DNA from: an uncultured Bacteroidales bacterium
GTDB taxonomy: Bacteria; Bacteroidota; Bacteroidia; Bacteroidales; Bacteroidaceae
Direction: 5' to 3'
Assembly (NCBI GenBank): GCA_902779875.1
Contig: CACZCX010000012.1
Location: 89,398-153,397, forward strand
Length of the DNA: 64,000 nucleotides
Below are positions 35,285-45,702 of this stretch, piece after piece. The stretch's first letter is position 1. Every line of letters starts with the position of its first letter. The position numbers and the translations under genes are program-made. The notes below the pieces were generated by a model. That model made no database searches, was not told the DNA's origin, and was given only the letters and a program-made list of their open reading frames with translations.

Positions 35285-35653
35285 ATGGCTAAGAAGAAAA
35301 AGAGAGAGAGCATAATAGAGAGCATTATTGAAGGTATTCAGGACCGCAAGGGAGAGGGTATCACCGTAGTGGATCTGTCAGGCATTGAGGATACCGTATG
35401 CCGATATTTCGTCATCTGCGAGGGAGGTACGCCTAACCAGACGCTCGCCATTGAAGACTCTATCCGTGAAAACGTAAGAATCAAGGAAGGACGCAAACCC
35501 GATTTCGTGGAAGGAACCCGTTACGCTCATTGGATAGCCATGGATTACGGTGACGTAATGGTACACATATTCATACCTGAACTCAGAAAATTCTATGACC
35601 TGGAACACCTTTGGGCCGATGCCGTTACCGAGGATATCCCCGACATGGCATGA
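35285..35653 (+). CDS. rsfS: Ribosome silencing factor RsfS
   Basis: From MAKKKKRESIIESI at 35285 this is a 122-residue RsfS (Iojap/DUF143) protein that binds L14 and blocks subunit joining when nutrients are scarce. Typical motifs are GITVVDLSGIEDTVCRYFVIC and HWIAMDYGDVMVHIF, with FYDLEHLWADA at the end. An upstream in-frame extension crosses the -7 box and is rejected. It leads the rsfS-ftsH-cdsA operon (39 bases to ftsH). Confidence 0.95.
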   Translation: MAKKKKRESIIESIIEGIQDRKGEGITVVDLSGIEDTVCRYFVICEGGTPNQTLAIEDSIRENVRIKEGRKPDFVEGTRYAHWIAMDYGDVMVHIFIPELRKFYDLEHLWADAVTEDIPDMA

Positions 35654-35692
35654 CACCCTGACATACAACAACTGACAACACATTAATCATTT

Positions 35693-37657
35693 ATGGCAGA
35701 CAACAAAGACAACCGACCCAAGATAGGAGCCAAGATTACATCCTGGCTCTACATAATACTGTTCATCGGTCTCGGCTACCTGCTTTTCAAGGATGACGGC
35801 ACCGATCTTACCGGCACGGCCACATATACCGAGTTCAAGGAGTATATGGAGAAAGGCTATGTGCAGGACCTTGTCATATTCGGGAACATAAACTCCATGG
35901 ATATGTACATCAAGGCCGATTCAGCCAAGTACGTATTCGGAGACCGCGCCCAGGTCCAGCCTATGACCAAACCCATGCTGACCGTAGGCGTAGGTCCTCT
36001 TGACAACCTGCAGGAGTTCATAGACCAGATGGAGGCTGACGGCAGGTTCACCGGCAAGGTGGAATACCGCAAGCGTTCACATACCTTCACCGACATATTC
36101 ATAAGCGTATTCCCGTTCGTACTCATCATAGTATTCTGGATAATACTGACCCGCAGGATGAACGGAGGTGCCGGCGGTGGCGGCGGCGTGTTCAACGTAG
36201 GCAAGTCCAAGGCCCGCGTATATGAGAAAGGACAAGCTGACCGCGTTACATTCAAGGATGTAGCCGGACAGGCCGAGGCCAAGACCGAGGTGGAGGAGAT
36301 AGTGGAGTTCCTCAAGAACCCCAAGAAATATACCGACCTGGGAGGTAAGATACCCAAGGGCGCACTGCTCGTAGGTCCTCCGGGAACAGGTAAGACCCTC
36401 CTGGCCAAGGCCGTCGCAGGTGAGGCCGATGTCCCCTTCTTCTCACTTTCTGGCTCCGATTTCGTGGAGATGTTCGTGGGTGTGGGTGCATCGAGAGTAC
36501 GTGACCTGTTCCGTCAGGCCAAGGAGAAGGCTCCCTGCATAATATTCATCGATGAGATCGATGCCGTAGGACGCGCCCGCGGCAAGAATCCCGCCATGGG
36601 TGGCAATGACGAGCGTGAGAACACCCTCAACCAGCTGCTCACCGAGATGGACGGATTCGGTTCCAACAGCGGCGTCATCATACTGGCTGCCACCAACCGT
36701 GTGGATATCCTTGACAAGGCCCTGCTCCGCGCCGGACGTTTTGACCGCCAGATTCACCTTGACCTGCCCGACCTGAACGAGCGTAAGGCTGTGTTCGGCG
36801 TGCACCTCAGGAACATAAAGCTGAGCAAGAATGTCGATGTGGACCTGCTGGCCCGCCAGACACCGGGATTCTCAGGTGCCGATATAGCCAATGTCTGCAA
36901 CGAGGCTGCCCTGATTGCCGCCCGACACAACAAGAAGGCTGTTGAGAAGGAGGACTTCCTTGCCGCCGTTGACCGCATAGTCGGAGGTCTGGAGAAAAAG
37001 ACCAAGGTCCTGACAGCCGAGGAGAAACGTACCATCGCCCTCCATGAAGCAGGTCATGCCACCCTGTCATGGTTCCTGGAGTATGCCAACCCGCTCATTA
37101 AGGTCACCATAGTACCGCGCGGCCGTGCTCTCGGCGCAGCCTGGTATCTGCCTGAGGAGCGTCAGATAACCACCAAGGAGCAGATGCTTGACGAGATGTG
37201 CGCCACACTGGGTGGACGTGCCGCCGAGGAACTGTTCACCGGTCACATATCGACAGGCGCCATGAATGACCTGGAGCGCGTGACCAAGCAGGCTTACGGC
37301 ATGATAGCCTATGCCGGCATGAGTGACAAGCTGGCCAACCTCTGCTACTACAGCAGCACTGACGAGTATGCCTTCCAGAAGCCCTACTCAGACAATACCG
37401 CACAGCTCATTGACGAGGAGGTCAAGGCTCTCATCAAGGAACAGTACGACCGCGCCAAGAAGATGCTCAAGGAGCATGAGGAGGGTCACCATCAGCTGGC
37501 ACAGCTTCTCATAGAGCGTGAGGTTATCATGGCCGATGACGTGGAGCGCATTTTCGGCAAGCGTCCCTGGACATCACGCAGCGAGGAGTTGCTTGAAGAT
37601 GAGAACAAGCAGGAGAACGCTCCCGTGAAAGAGAATACAGATAAAGTTGAACCTTAA
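35693..37657 (+). CDS. ftsH: ATP-dependent zinc metalloprotease FtsH
   Basis: A 654-residue membrane AAA+ protease degrading misfolded membrane proteins and regulators. Two N-terminal spans (about 13-31 and 142-160) flank a periplasmic domain. Walker A is [17 protein letters not shown], Walker [12 protein letters not shown], the second region of homology [20 protein letters not shown], and the zinc site HEAGH (about 451). A charged C-terminal tail follows. Between rsfS and cdsA, as usual in Bacteroidales. Confidence 0.98.
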   Translation: MADNKDNRPKIGAKITSWLYIILFIGLGYLLFKDDGTDLTGTATYTEFKEYMEKGYVQDLVIFGNINSMDMYIKADSAKYVFGDRAQVQPMTKPMLTVGVGPLDNLQEFIDQMEADGRFTGKVEYRKRSHTFTDIFISVFPFVLIIVFWIILTRRMNGGAGGGGGVFNVGKSKARVYEKGQADRVTFKDVAGQAEAKTEVEEIVEFLKNPKKYTDLGGKIPKGALLVGPPGTGKTLLAKAVAGEADVPFFSLSGSDFVEMFVGVGASRVRDLFRQAKEKAPCIIFIDEIDAVGRARGKNPAMGGNDERENTLNQLLTEMDGFGSNSGVIILAATNRVDILDKALLRAGRFDRQIHLDLPDLNERKAVFGVHLRNIKLSKNVDVDLLARQTPGFSGADIANVCNEAALIAARHNKKAVEKEDFLAAVDRIVGGLEKKTKVLTAEEKRTIALHEAGHATLSWFLEYANPLIKVTIVPRGRALGAAWYLPEERQITTKEQMLDEMCATLGGRAAEELFTGHISTGAMNDLERVTKQAYGMIAYAGMSDKLANLCYYSSTDEYAFQKPYSDNTAQLIDEEVKALIKEQYDRAKKMLKEHEEGHHQLAQLLIEREVIMADDVERIFGKRPWTSRSEELLEDENKQENAPVKENTDKVEP

Positions 37658-37669
37658 TACAAGCATACA

Positions 37670-38515
37670 ATGAATTTCCTCAAGAGGACCGTCACAGCTA
37701 TAGTGTTTTCATCCATTATGCTGTTCTGCATGCTCAAGGGAGCAGCATGGTTTATAGGCCTGTTTGCCCTGTGCACCATACTGACCACCATTGAGTATAC
37801 AGGTCTTGCCAACAAATACAAACAGGCCGATACAAGCCGTCTCTGGGCAACCATTGCGGCATTCACCTTCTATGCAGCCATAGTAGGACTGGCCATCGGA
37901 CAAGGCGGACCGGCACTCTTCCTTCCGTTCATATTCACCCTCATCGTAATCATGATAAGGGAACTCTATTTCCGCAAGCCCAGCCCCATCAGCGACTGGA
38001 CCCACACCATGTTCCCGGTGCTCTACATAGCACTCCCGTATGCGCTCACATCAATGCTCGCATTCACGGGCACGGGTGCCGATTCAGGATACAGCCCTGT
38101 TATCCCGATTACCCTGTTCGTATTCCTGTGGTGCAATGACGTAGGTGCCTACTGCACCGGATGTACTATAGGCAAGCACAAGCTGTTTGAGAGGATATCA
38201 CCCAAGAAGACATGGGAGGGAAGCATAGGCGGAGCGGTATTCACCATGCTTGCAGCATACCTGCTCCATAAGTTCCTACCCGACTGGTACAGTTTCCAAC
38301 CCGCATGGGTATGGGTAGGCATGGCACTCACCGTAGTGCTGTTCGGAACATGGGGTGACCTGATCGAGTCACTCATGAAACGTGAGATGGGCATCAAGGA
38401 CTCCGGAAAGATCCTGCCCGGACACGGCGGTATGCTGGACCGATTTGACAGCGCTCTGCTGGCTATACCGGCTACCGTGGTTTATCTCAGCCTCGTGGGG
38501 TTCTACGCAGGTTGA
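37670..38515 (+). CDS. cdsA: Phosphatidate cytidylyltransferase
   Basis: A 281-residue, multi-span membrane enzyme that makes CDP-diacylglycerol from phosphatidate and CTP for phospholipid synthesis. The family signature is complete near the C-terminus (GDLIESLMKREMGIKDSGK, then ILPGHGGMLDRFDSAL), preceded by WCNDVGAYCTGCTIGKHKLF and SPKKTWEGS. It starts 12 bases after ftsH. Its last 13 bases overlap the 3' end of lpxB on the other strand. Confidence 0.96.
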   Translation: MNFLKRTVTAIVFSSIMLFCMLKGAAWFIGLFALCTILTTIEYTGLANKYKQADTSRLWATIAAFTFYAAIVGLAIGQGGPALFLPFIFTLIVIMIRELYFRKPSPISDWTHTMFPVLYIALPYALTSMLAFTGTGADSGYSPVIPITLFVFLWCNDVGAYCTGCTIGKHKLFERISPKKTWEGSIGGAVFTMLAAYLLHKFLPDWYSFQPAWVWVGMALTVVLFGTWGDLIESLMKREMGIKDSGKILPGHGGMLDRFDSALLAIPATVVYLSLVGFYAG

Positions 38516-39636
38516 TTTGATGTAGACAAGAGATTTACGATATCATCAGCTGCTCGGTCTGGCGCTCCCGCCGGACCGAGTATGTTTTTCATCTGGTTGT
38601 AACCCTCAAGCTGCATGCGGCGCTCCGTGGTATCCGACAGGAGCGGCATGAGATGCTCGCGCACGTTCTCAGGGTTCATGTCACCGCCCAATAGTTCGGG
38701 GACAACCTCCGAGAACGATACCAGGTTGACCAGGGATACGAACCTGCACTTTATGAAAAGTTTCCTGAATAACGATGCAGTCATTTTGGCGGGCACCTTG
38801 TAGCATACCACCTGAGGCACTTTGAACAGGGCGGTCTCAAGAGTTGCCGTACCCGATGTGACAAGAGCCGCATAGGCCGACTCCAGCACTCCGTAGGTGT
38901 TGCCGTACACCTTCTCCACATCATCTCTCTGACCTATGATGCTGTCATAGAACTCTGGTTCTATACCTGGAGCGCATGCCAGCACCGGGCGTATGCAGTC
39001 TATATCCTTTATTGCCTCAAGCATGACAGGCAGGTTGCGGCTTATCTCCTGACGGCGGCTTCCGGCAAGCAGAGCAATCACCCTGCGTCCGTCATCCTCA
39101 ATGGCAGGCTTGCGTTTCTTGTCCTTCAGATAGGCCGATATCTCGTCGACCGACGGATTGCCCACATATCGGATTGAATAGCTGTGACGGCGGAACCAGT
39201 CCTCCTCAAAGGGAAGGATGGAGAACATCTCATCGACATAACGGCGGATGCTGTTCACCCTCCAGCTCTTCCAGGCCCACACTTTGGGGGCGATATAGTA
39301 GTAAACGGGGATTCCCAGACGGTGTACCTTCTTGGCAAGTGAGAGGTTGAAACCGGGATAGTCAACCAGGATCACTGCATCGGGATTCCAGTCCCTGAGG
39401 TCCTGATAACAGAGTCTGGCTCCTCCCAGAATGGTTCCCAGATGGCTTAAGACGGGCCAGAAGCCCATATATGCGAGTTCGCGGTAATGCTTGACCAGCT
39501 TACCGCCGGCAGCCTCCATCCGGTCTCCGCCAAAACAACGGAACTCAGCGGAGGAATCTCTGCGTTTGATCGCTTTCATGAGATTGGAGGCATGAAGGTC
39601 ACCCGATGCCTCTCCCGCTACTATATAGTATTTCAT
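38503..39636 (-). CDS. lpxB: Lipid-A-disaccharide synthase
   Basis: A 377-residue GT19 glycosyltransferase joining UDP-diacylglucosamine to lipid X to form the lipid A disaccharide, at the inner membrane. Motifs: YYIVAGEASGDLHASNLM at the N-terminus, GFWPVLSHLGTI, PGFNLSLAKKVHRLGIPVYYYIAPKVWAW and LLAGSRRQEISRNLP. LPS biosynthesis is thereby shown for this organism, which makes the broken lptB at 10786 harder to accept as real. Convergent overlap with cdsA (13 bases). Confidence 0.96.
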   Translation of the reverse strand: MKYYIVAGEASGDLHASNLMKAIKRRDSSAEFRCFGGDRMEAAGGKLVKHYRELAYMGFWPVLSHLGTILGGARLCYQDLRDWNPDAVILVDYPGFNLSLAKKVHRLGIPVYYYIAPKVWAWKSWRVNSIRRYVDEMFSILPFEEDWFRRHSYSIRYVGNPSVDEISAYLKDKKRKPAIEDDGRRVIALLAGSRRQEISRNLPVMLEAIKDIDCIRPVLACAPGIEPEFYDSIIGQRDDVEKVYGNTYGVLESAYAALVTSGTATLETALFKVPQVVCYKVPAKMTASLFRKLFIKCRFVSLVNLVSFSEVVPELLGGDMNPENVREHLMPLLSDTTERRMQLEGYNQMKNILGPAGAPDRAADDIVNLLSTSNQPA

Positions 39637-39656
39637 TTATGCAGTTTTGGTGATGT

Positions 39657-39664
39657 CAAAATTA
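39657..39664 (-). promoter_or_regulatory. lpxB promoter -7 box (TAATTTTG)
   Basis: On the minus strand TAATTTTG lies 20 bases before the lpxB ATG (39636). No clear -33 box was found. Confidence 0.5.
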
Positions 39665-39724
39665 CGATATTTTTCCCATATACCGATTTTTTACAGTAAC
39701 TTCACACCCTAAAAATATAAACGC

Positions 39725-40495
39725 ATGGGAAAAATCATAGCTTTGGCCAATCAGAAAGGAGGTGTAGGTAAGACTACTACCACCATAAACCTGGCCGCAT
39801 CGCTCGCCACGCTTGAGAAAAAAGTACTTGTAGTTGACGCTGACCCGCAGGCTAACGCCTCATCGGGACTCGGTATCGACATACAGTCACTCAGCTGCAC
39901 CGTATATGAGTGTCTCGTGAACGGCAACAACCCCAAGGAGGCCATCATCCAGGCCTGCATTGACGGTCTGTATGTAATGCCTTCACACATTGACCTCGTT
40001 GGTGCCGAGCTGGAACTCATGAACATGGAGGGACGTGAGACCGTCATGAAGAAGATGCTTGACACCATAAAGGATGACTATGACTACATCCTGATTGACT
40101 GCTCACCCTCACTCGGTCTCATAACAGTGAACTCACTCACTGCCGCCGACTCCATCATCATTCCCGTGCAGTGTGAATATTTTGCCCTTGAGGGTATAAG
40201 CAAGCTCCTCAACACCATCCGCATAATCAAGACCAAGCTCAACCCGAGCCTTGACATAGAGGGATTCCTGCTCACCATGTATGACTCACGCCTGCGTCTG
40301 AGCAACCAGATATATGACGAGATCAAGAAGCATTTCCAGGAACTTGTGTTCGAGACCATTATCGCACGTAACGTCAAGCTGAGCGAGGCTCCCAGCTACG
40401 GACTGCCCGCCATCCTTTACGACGCAGAATCCAAGGGCGCCAAGAACTATCTGGCACTGGCCCAGGAAATCCTTAACAAAAACCAGAGTAAATGA
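39725..40495 (+). CDS. parA: Chromosome-partitioning ATPase ParA (Soj)
   Basis: A 256-residue deviant Walker ATPase. Walker A is KGGVGKTTTTINLAASLA, followed by VDADPQANASSGLG and the Walker B strand DYILIDCSPSLGLIT. DNA-bound ParA-ATP gradients pull ParB-parS complexes apart. The length and partner gene are those of chromosomal ParA. It overlaps parB by 4 bases and leads a five-gene unit through rel. Confidence 0.96.
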   Translation: MGKIIALANQKGGVGKTTTTINLAASLATLEKKVLVVDADPQANASSGLGIDIQSLSCTVYECLVNGNNPKEAIIQACIDGLYVMPSHIDLVGAELELMNMEGRETVMKKMLDTIKDDYDYILIDCSPSLGLITVNSLTAADSIIIPVQCEYFALEGISKLLNTIRIIKTKLNPSLDIEGFLLTMYDSRLRLSNQIYDEIKKHFQELVFETIIARNVKLSEAPSYGLPAILYDAESKGAKNYLALAQEILNKNQSK

Positions 40496-41358
40496 CACCT
40501 CCCAAGAAATCGGCATTAGGCCGTGGCCTGGATGCCCTCATATCGACAGACTTAGTACAGACACAGGGATCCTCATCAATCAACGAGGTTCCCATAGACC
40601 AGATACACGCCAATCCTGACCAGCCCCGTAGGGATTTCGACCCCGAGAGCCTTCAGGAACTCTCCGACTCCATACGCCAGATAGGCATCATCCAGCCCAT
40701 CACGCTGCGCAAGGTCAAGGAGGGAGATTATCAGATCATAGCCGGTGAGCGCCGTTTCCGCGCCGCCACCATGGCCGGACTCAAGAGCATACCGGCCTAT
40801 ATACGTACAGCCAATGACGAGAATGTCATGGCCATGGCTCTCATTGAGAACATCCAGCGTGAGGACCTGAACTCCATGGAAGTAGCGCTGGCCTGCCAGA
40901 ACCTCCTTGAGGTTTATGACATGACCCAGGAGCAGCTCTCTTCACGTATAGGAAAGAAACGCGCCACCATAGCCAACTACATACGCCTGCTCAAGCTCCC
41001 TGCCGAGATTCAGGTAGCTCTCAAGAACAAGCAGATTGACATGGGTCACGCCCGTGCCCTGCTTGCAATAGACGACCCCCTCAAGCAGCTCCAGCTGTTC
41101 CATGAACTGACCAAGTACGGCTATTCCGTACGTATGGTTGAGGACAAGGCACGTCTTATGAATGAGGACAAGCCCGCTCGCAAGAAGAGCACGTCCGATG
41201 ACGCCCTCGCTCCTCTGGGACATCAGCTCTCCAAGTTCCTGGGCACAACCGTCAAACTCAAATCCAACTCCAAAGGCAAGGGCAGCATCAACATCTCTTT
41301 CAAGGATGAGGATGACCTGGCCCGCATAATGCAACTGTTTGACAGGCTCAAGAAATGA
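40492..41358 (+). CDS. parB: Chromosome-partitioning protein ParB
   Basis: A 288-residue ParB with the N-terminal CTP-binding/clamp domain (IDQIHANPDQPRRDFD; IIAGERRFRAATMAGL; ALIENIQREDLNSME), a helix-turn-helix parS-binding domain (LSSRIGKKRATIANYIRLLKLP, then MGHARALLAI) and a C-terminal dimerisation region. No parS-like site was seen by eye in the window. It overlaps both neighbours by 4 bases. Confidence 0.96.
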   Translation: MTPPKKSALGRGLDALISTDLVQTQGSSSINEVPIDQIHANPDQPRRDFDPESLQELSDSIRQIGIIQPITLRKVKEGDYQIIAGERRFRAATMAGLKSIPAYIRTANDENVMAMALIENIQREDLNSMEVALACQNLLEVYDMTQEQLSSRIGKKRATIANYIRLLKLPAEIQVALKNKQIDMGHARALLAIDDPLKQLQLFHELTKYGYSVRMVEDKARLMNEDKPARKKSTSDDALAPLGHQLSKFLGTTVKLKSNSKGKGSINISFKDEDDLARIMQLFDRLKK

Positions 41359-42167
41359 CCATCAAAGGCGGATTCATAAAAACCGTGCTGCTCACTCTGC
41401 TGACAGTGATGACCACCATCCCGGTCAGGTCACAGTCCGGCGGCGGCATCCCGTTCCAGGAGGACTCCGTACGAAACGCCGTGATGGACAGCCTCTACCG
41501 CTCTCTCAACGACACAGCAACCTGGGAACGTGAGGTGGAGTTCGTACGCAACCTCTCATTCGACCAGATGGAGGATTCCGCTCTCGTGGATTTCTTTTAT
41601 CCGGAGCCCAGACGCATGAAGTGGAAGGACATGGAGAGATTCAGACAGGCACAACTCAGACGTAACGTTCCCGAGTGGGAACCCGAGCCCCGTGTGGCCG
41701 TATGGTGCTCACTGCTGTTCCCCGGAGGCGGTCAGATATACAACCGCAAATACTGGAAACTCCCCGTCGTTTACGGAGGATATGTGGGTTGCATCTATGC
41801 CCTCACCTGGAACCAGGCCACCTATACGGACTACCAGAACGCCTATGTGGACATAATGGACAGCGACCCCAACACCAAGAGCTACGAGGATTTCCTGCCG
41901 CCCAACTACCAAATCGACACCGACACCGAGACCTGGCTCAAGGATGTGTTCAAACAGCGCAAGAACAAATACCGCCGTTACCGCGACCTGAGTATCTTTG
42001 CTTTTGCCGGCATGTACCTGATATCGGCCATAGACGCCTATGTCGATGCAGAGCTCTCGCACTTTGACATATCCAAGGACCTGAGCCTGGACCTGCACCC
42101 TAATTTCATGATGGACCACAGGGGAACACCTACAGCAGGATTCTCCCTTGCATTGAGTTTAAGATGA
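41355..42167 (+). CDS. DUF5683 domain protein, membrane-associated
   Basis: A 270-residue protein with a signal peptide-like N-terminus and two later hydrophobic segments (LLFPGGGQIYNRKYWKLPVVYGGYVGCIYAL; LSIFAFAGMYLISAIDAYVDAEL). The PGGGQIYN...YGG pattern is that of DUF5683 proteins, which recur between parB and a lytic transglycosylase in Bacteroidales. Function is unknown; the position suggests a link to segregation or cell-wall growth. Overlaps of 4 bases with both neighbours. Confidence 0.85.
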   Translation: MTIKGGFIKTVLLTLLTVMTTIPVRSQSGGGIPFQEDSVRNAVMDSLYRSLNDTATWEREVEFVRNLSFDQMEDSALVDFFYPEPRRMKWKDMERFRQAQLRRNVPEWEPEPRVAVWCSLLFPGGGQIYNRKYWKLPVVYGGYVGCIYALTWNQATYTDYQNAYVDIMDSDPNTKSYEDFLPPNYQIDTDTETWLKDVFKQRKNKYRRYRDLSIFAFAGMYLISAIDAYVDAELSHFDISKDLSLDLHPNFMMDHRGTPTAGFSLALSLR

Positions 42168-43447
42168 GTAACAGAACCATATATACCTTGACTTTAGCCT
42201 TGGCTCTGACCTCAGGCGGTTTGTCAGCCCAGGAGCAGCAGGATGCCCCGGAGATTGACATGCCTGTTGACACCACGGCTGTCTGTCTGGACTCCCTGAG
42301 CCTGGAACTGCCCGAGAGCATGAACTTTGATGTGGACAGCCTCATGTTTCTCTGGCACGCCAAGCAGTTCTCCTATGACCAGGACTGTCTGGAGAGCTCC
42401 ATCAACCCCAAATTCAGCGACACGGTCTATGCCGAGCGTCTGAGCTCCCTCCCCACCATTGTGGAGATGCCCTACAACTACGTGACCCGCAACTCCATCG
42501 ACGCATATATGGGTCGTAACCGCAACGTGATATCATTCGCGCTGGGTGTGCTCCCCGTGTATGAGGACATATTCGTGGAGGCCCTCATGAAATATAACGT
42601 ACCCATAGAACTCAAATATCTGCCCATAGTTGAGTCAGCCCTCAAGCCGAGAGCCTACTCGCGCGCCGGCGCCGCCGGTATGTGGCAGTTCATATACTCC
42701 ACCGGACGCAAGTACGGACTCTACGTGAACAGCCTGGTCGATGACCGCTATGATATAATAAAGGAGTCCGATGCCGCCGCACGCCACCTTCGTGACCTCT
42801 ATGACATGTTCGGAGACTGGTCGCTGGCCATATCGGCCTATAACTGCGGTCCGGGCAACATCACAAAAGCCATCACCCGCTCAGGCGGCAAGCACGACTT
42901 CTGGGACCTCTATCCCTACCTGCCCCGTGAGACCCGCGGCTATCTGCCGGCTTTCATCGCCGTCAACTACGCCATGAGTTTCTATCAGGAGCACGGAATC
43001 TGCCCCATGGAGTCAGCCCGTCCGCCCCAGACCGACACCCTCCATGTAAGCAAGAACCTACATATAGGACAGCTCACCCACTATTGCGGCATAACAGAGG
43101 CTGAGTTCAAGGCGCTCAACCCGCAGTACCTGACCGAGGTCATACCGGGAGCCTACCGCACCTGTGTCCTGACCCTGCCTCAGCAGTATATACGTCCGCT
43201 TGTGGAGGCCGGTGATTCCCTTTACGAGTATGACAAGGAGAAGTTCTTCCCCAAGTCCAAGCTGGCTTACATTGATGACGACATGAAGAACCGCGTGACC
43301 TACGTGACCCACAAGATCAAGTCAGGCGAGACGCTCGGCTCCATAGCCATCAAGTACCACACCACCGTAAAGAACATCAAGAACTGGAACAACCTTAAGA
43401 GTGACAATATCAGGGCCGGTAAGACCTTGAGGATATATAACCGATAA
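42164..43447 (+). CDS. Membrane-bound lytic murein transglycosylase (MltD-like) with LysM
   Basis: A 427-residue exported protein: signal peptide, SLT domain at about 130-270 (catalytic Glu in LPIVESALKPRAYSRAGAAGMWQF; AISAYNCGPGNITKAI), and a C-terminal LysM (THKIKSGETLGSIAIKYHTT..WNNL). It cleaves peptidoglycan glycan strands to make anhydro-muropeptides during wall remodelling. There is no lipobox, so it may be soluble in the periplasm rather than anchored like E. coli MltD. It is co-transcribed with the upstream genes (4-base overlap). Confidence 0.93.
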   Translation: MSNRTIYTLTLALALTSGGLSAQEQQDAPEIDMPVDTTAVCLDSLSLELPESMNFDVDSLMFLWHAKQFSYDQDCLESSINPKFSDTVYAERLSSLPTIVEMPYNYVTRNSIDAYMGRNRNVISFALGVLPVYEDIFVEALMKYNVPIELKYLPIVESALKPRAYSRAGAAGMWQFIYSTGRKYGLYVNSLVDDRYDIIKESDAAARHLRDLYDMFGDWSLAISAYNCGPGNITKAITRSGGKHDFWDLYPYLPRETRGYLPAFIAVNYAMSFYQEHGICPMESARPPQTDTLHVSKNLHIGQLTHYCGITEAEFKALNPQYLTEVIPGAYRTCVLTLPQQYIRPLVEAGDSLYEYDKEKFFPKSKLAYIDDDMKNRVTYVTHKIKSGETLGSIAIKYHTTVKNIKNWNNLKSDNIRAGKTLRIYNR

Positions 43448-43461
43448 AAAGTTCAGGCAAG

Positions 43462-45702
43462 ATGAGTGAAGATAATCTTTTTTCGCCCGATGAAGAAAGA
43501 CTCATAGATGAGGCCTTCCAGCATCTTATTGACTCCTATCTCCAGACCAAGCACCGCAAGAAGGTGGAGATAATCACCAAGGCGTTCCAGTTTGCGCGTC
43601 AGGCCCATAAGGGTGTGCGCCGCCATTCAGGAGAGCCCTACATCATGCACCCGCTGGCCGTGGCGCAGATTGTCTGTTCTGAGATAGGACTCGGATCCAC
43701 CTCCATCTGCTCCGCCCTGCTCCATGACGTGGTCGAAGATACCGACTACACCACCGATGACATAAAGAACGTGTTCGGTCCCAAGATCGCCCAGATCGTG
43801 GACGGACTCACCAAGATAGCCGGCGGCATATTCGGCGACAAGGCATCGGCCCAGGCCGAGAACTTCAAGAAGCTGCTGCTCACCATGAATGACGATATAC
43901 GCGTGATCCTCATCAAGATTGCCGACCGTCTTCATAACATGCGTACCCTGGACAGCATGCAGCCCCGCAAGCAGTATAAGATAGCAGGTGAGACTCTGTA
44001 CATATACGCCCCCCTGGCCTACCGTCTGGGACTCAACCAGATCAAGACTGAACTCGAGGACCTGAGTTTCAAGTACGAGCATCCCGCCGAGTACAGGGAC
44101 ATACAGGAAAAGCTGAACTTCTCACGCGAGGAGCTGAACAACATATACGACGAATTTACCGCCCCCATAACCGAGAAGCTCGATGAGCTGGGTGTCAAGT
44201 ACAAGATGTTCGGCCGTATCAAGTCACCCTACTCCATCTGGAAGAAGATGAACAAGAACAATCTTACTTTCGATGAGGTGTATGACATCCTGGCTGTAAG
44301 AATCGTGTTCGACCCCACATCGCCCGATAAGGAGAAAAGCGAGTGCTTTGACATCTATCTGGCGCTGACCAAGATATACAAGTCACATCCCGACCGTCTG
44401 CGTGACTGGCTCACCAACCCCAAGGCCAACGGCTACCAGGCTCTCCACGTGACCCTGATGAGCAACTCAGGCCAGTGGGTAGAGGTTCAGATCCGCAGCC
44501 GCAGGATGAACGACATAGCCGAGCAGGGTATCGCAGCACACTGGAAGTATAAGGACGGTTCCTCCTATGAGGAGGATGAGACCGAACTCACCCACTGGCT
44601 GGAGACCATCAAGGAAATACTTGAGGACCCACAGCCTGACTCCATGGATTTCCTGGATACCATAAAGCTCAACCTCTACTCATCGGAAATATTCATATTC
44701 ACCCCCAAGGGCGAGCTGCGTACCATGCCGCAAGGCAGTACCGTACTTGACTTTGCATTCACCATACACACCTTCATGGGCACCAACTGCATAGGCGCCA
44801 AGGTGAACCACAAGCTGGAGGCCATCAACTACGAGCTCAAGAGCGGTGACCAGGTTGAGATTCTCACATCCAAATCACAGAAGATCAACCCCGAGTGGCT
44901 CGACTTCGTGACTACCGCCAAGGCCCGCGGCAAGATCAAGCAGATACTGCGCAAGGAGGAGCGTGCCAACCAGAAATTCGGTGAGGCCATATTCCATGAG
45001 TTCCTGGAGAAGGAGGACATGCAGATTGACTCCGACAAGATGGAGCGCATATGCCGTCTTCACGGCATGAACAACCGTGACGAGCTTATGGTTGCACTCG
45101 GCCAGAAGAAGATCATATTGGGTGATGCCGAGCGTAATATTATAAAAGGTGAGAGTGAGAGCTGGTACCGCAGGTTCTGGTCATCGTTCTCATCGTCCTC
45201 ATCGAAAGATAAGGATAAGGATAGTTCCGATAACAGCCAGTCCAGCGTTGATGTCAAGAAGACACTCATCATCAACGACATGGATATGCACAAATATACG
45301 TTCGCGCCCTGCTGTAACCCTGTACCGGGCGATGCCGTGCTGGGTTTTGTCGATGAGAAGGGTCATATAACCATCCACAAGCGCAAGTGCGAGATGGCCA
45401 ACAAGCTCAAGTCAGGCAAAGGCAACCGCATACTGACTGTGGAGTGGCAGATTGAGAACAGCCTGTTCCCCGTATCCATCTATATCAAGGGCCTGGACAG
45501 CATAGGAACGCTGAGTAAGGTCACCGATGTCATATCGGGCAAGATGAACGTGAATATCAACAAGCTTGTGATTGAATCCAAAAAGGGACTCTTTGAAGGT
45601 ACCATAAGCGTCATGGTCCACAGCCTGGGTGACGTGGATACCATTCAGAAGGAACTCAAGAAAATCAAGAATATCACAACGGTTGTCCGCAAGGAGGAGT
45701 AG
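43462..45702 (+). CDS. rel: Bifunctional (p)ppGpp synthetase/hydrolase (Rel/SpoT)
   Basis: A 746-residue RSH enzyme controlling the stringent response. The N-terminal HD hydrolase has its metal motifs (HPLAVAQIV, LLHDVVEDT), so hydrolysis should be active, unlike E. coli RelA. The synthetase domain (about 240-350) includes GRIKSPYSIWKKM and VYDILAVRIVF. TGS (IFIFTPKGELRTMPQGSTVLDFAF), a CC region (APCCNPVPGD) and a C-terminal ACT domain follow. It is the last gene of the parA unit; its 3' end overlaps the convergent MerR gene by 29 bases. Confidence 0.96.
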   Translation: MSEDNLFSPDEERLIDEAFQHLIDSYLQTKHRKKVEIITKAFQFARQAHKGVRRHSGEPYIMHPLAVAQIVCSEIGLGSTSICSALLHDVVEDTDYTTDDIKNVFGPKIAQIVDGLTKIAGGIFGDKASAQAENFKKLLLTMNDDIRVILIKIADRLHNMRTLDSMQPRKQYKIAGETLYIYAPLAYRLGLNQIKTELEDLSFKYEHPAEYRDIQEKLNFSREELNNIYDEFTAPITEKLDELGVKYKMFGRIKSPYSIWKKMNKNNLTFDEVYDILAVRIVFDPTSPDKEKSECFDIYLALTKIYKSHPDRLRDWLTNPKANGYQALHVTLMSNSGQWVEVQIRSRRMNDIAEQGIAAHWKYKDGSSYEEDETELTHWLETIKEILEDPQPDSMDFLDTIKLNLYSSEIFIFTPKGELRTMPQGSTVLDFAFTIHTFMGTNCIGAKVNHKLEAINYELKSGDQVEILTSKSQKINPEWLDFVTTAKARGKIKQILRKEERANQKFGEAIFHEFLEKEDMQIDSDKMERICRLHGMNNRDELMVALGQKKIILGDAERNIIKGESESWYRRFWSSFSSSSSKDKDKDSSDNSQSSVDVKKTLIINDMDMHKYTFAPCCNPVPGDAVLGFVDEKGHITIHKRKCEMANKLKSGKGNRILTVEWQIENSLFPVSIYIKGLDSIGTLSKVTDVISGKMNVNINKLVIESKKGLFEGTISVMVHSLGDVDTIQKELKKIKNITTVVRKEE

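Noticed and set aside
39697-39704. Possible parA promoter box (TAACTTCA)
   Set aside because: Two of the six defined positions of TAnnTTTG are wrong and no -33 box is present.
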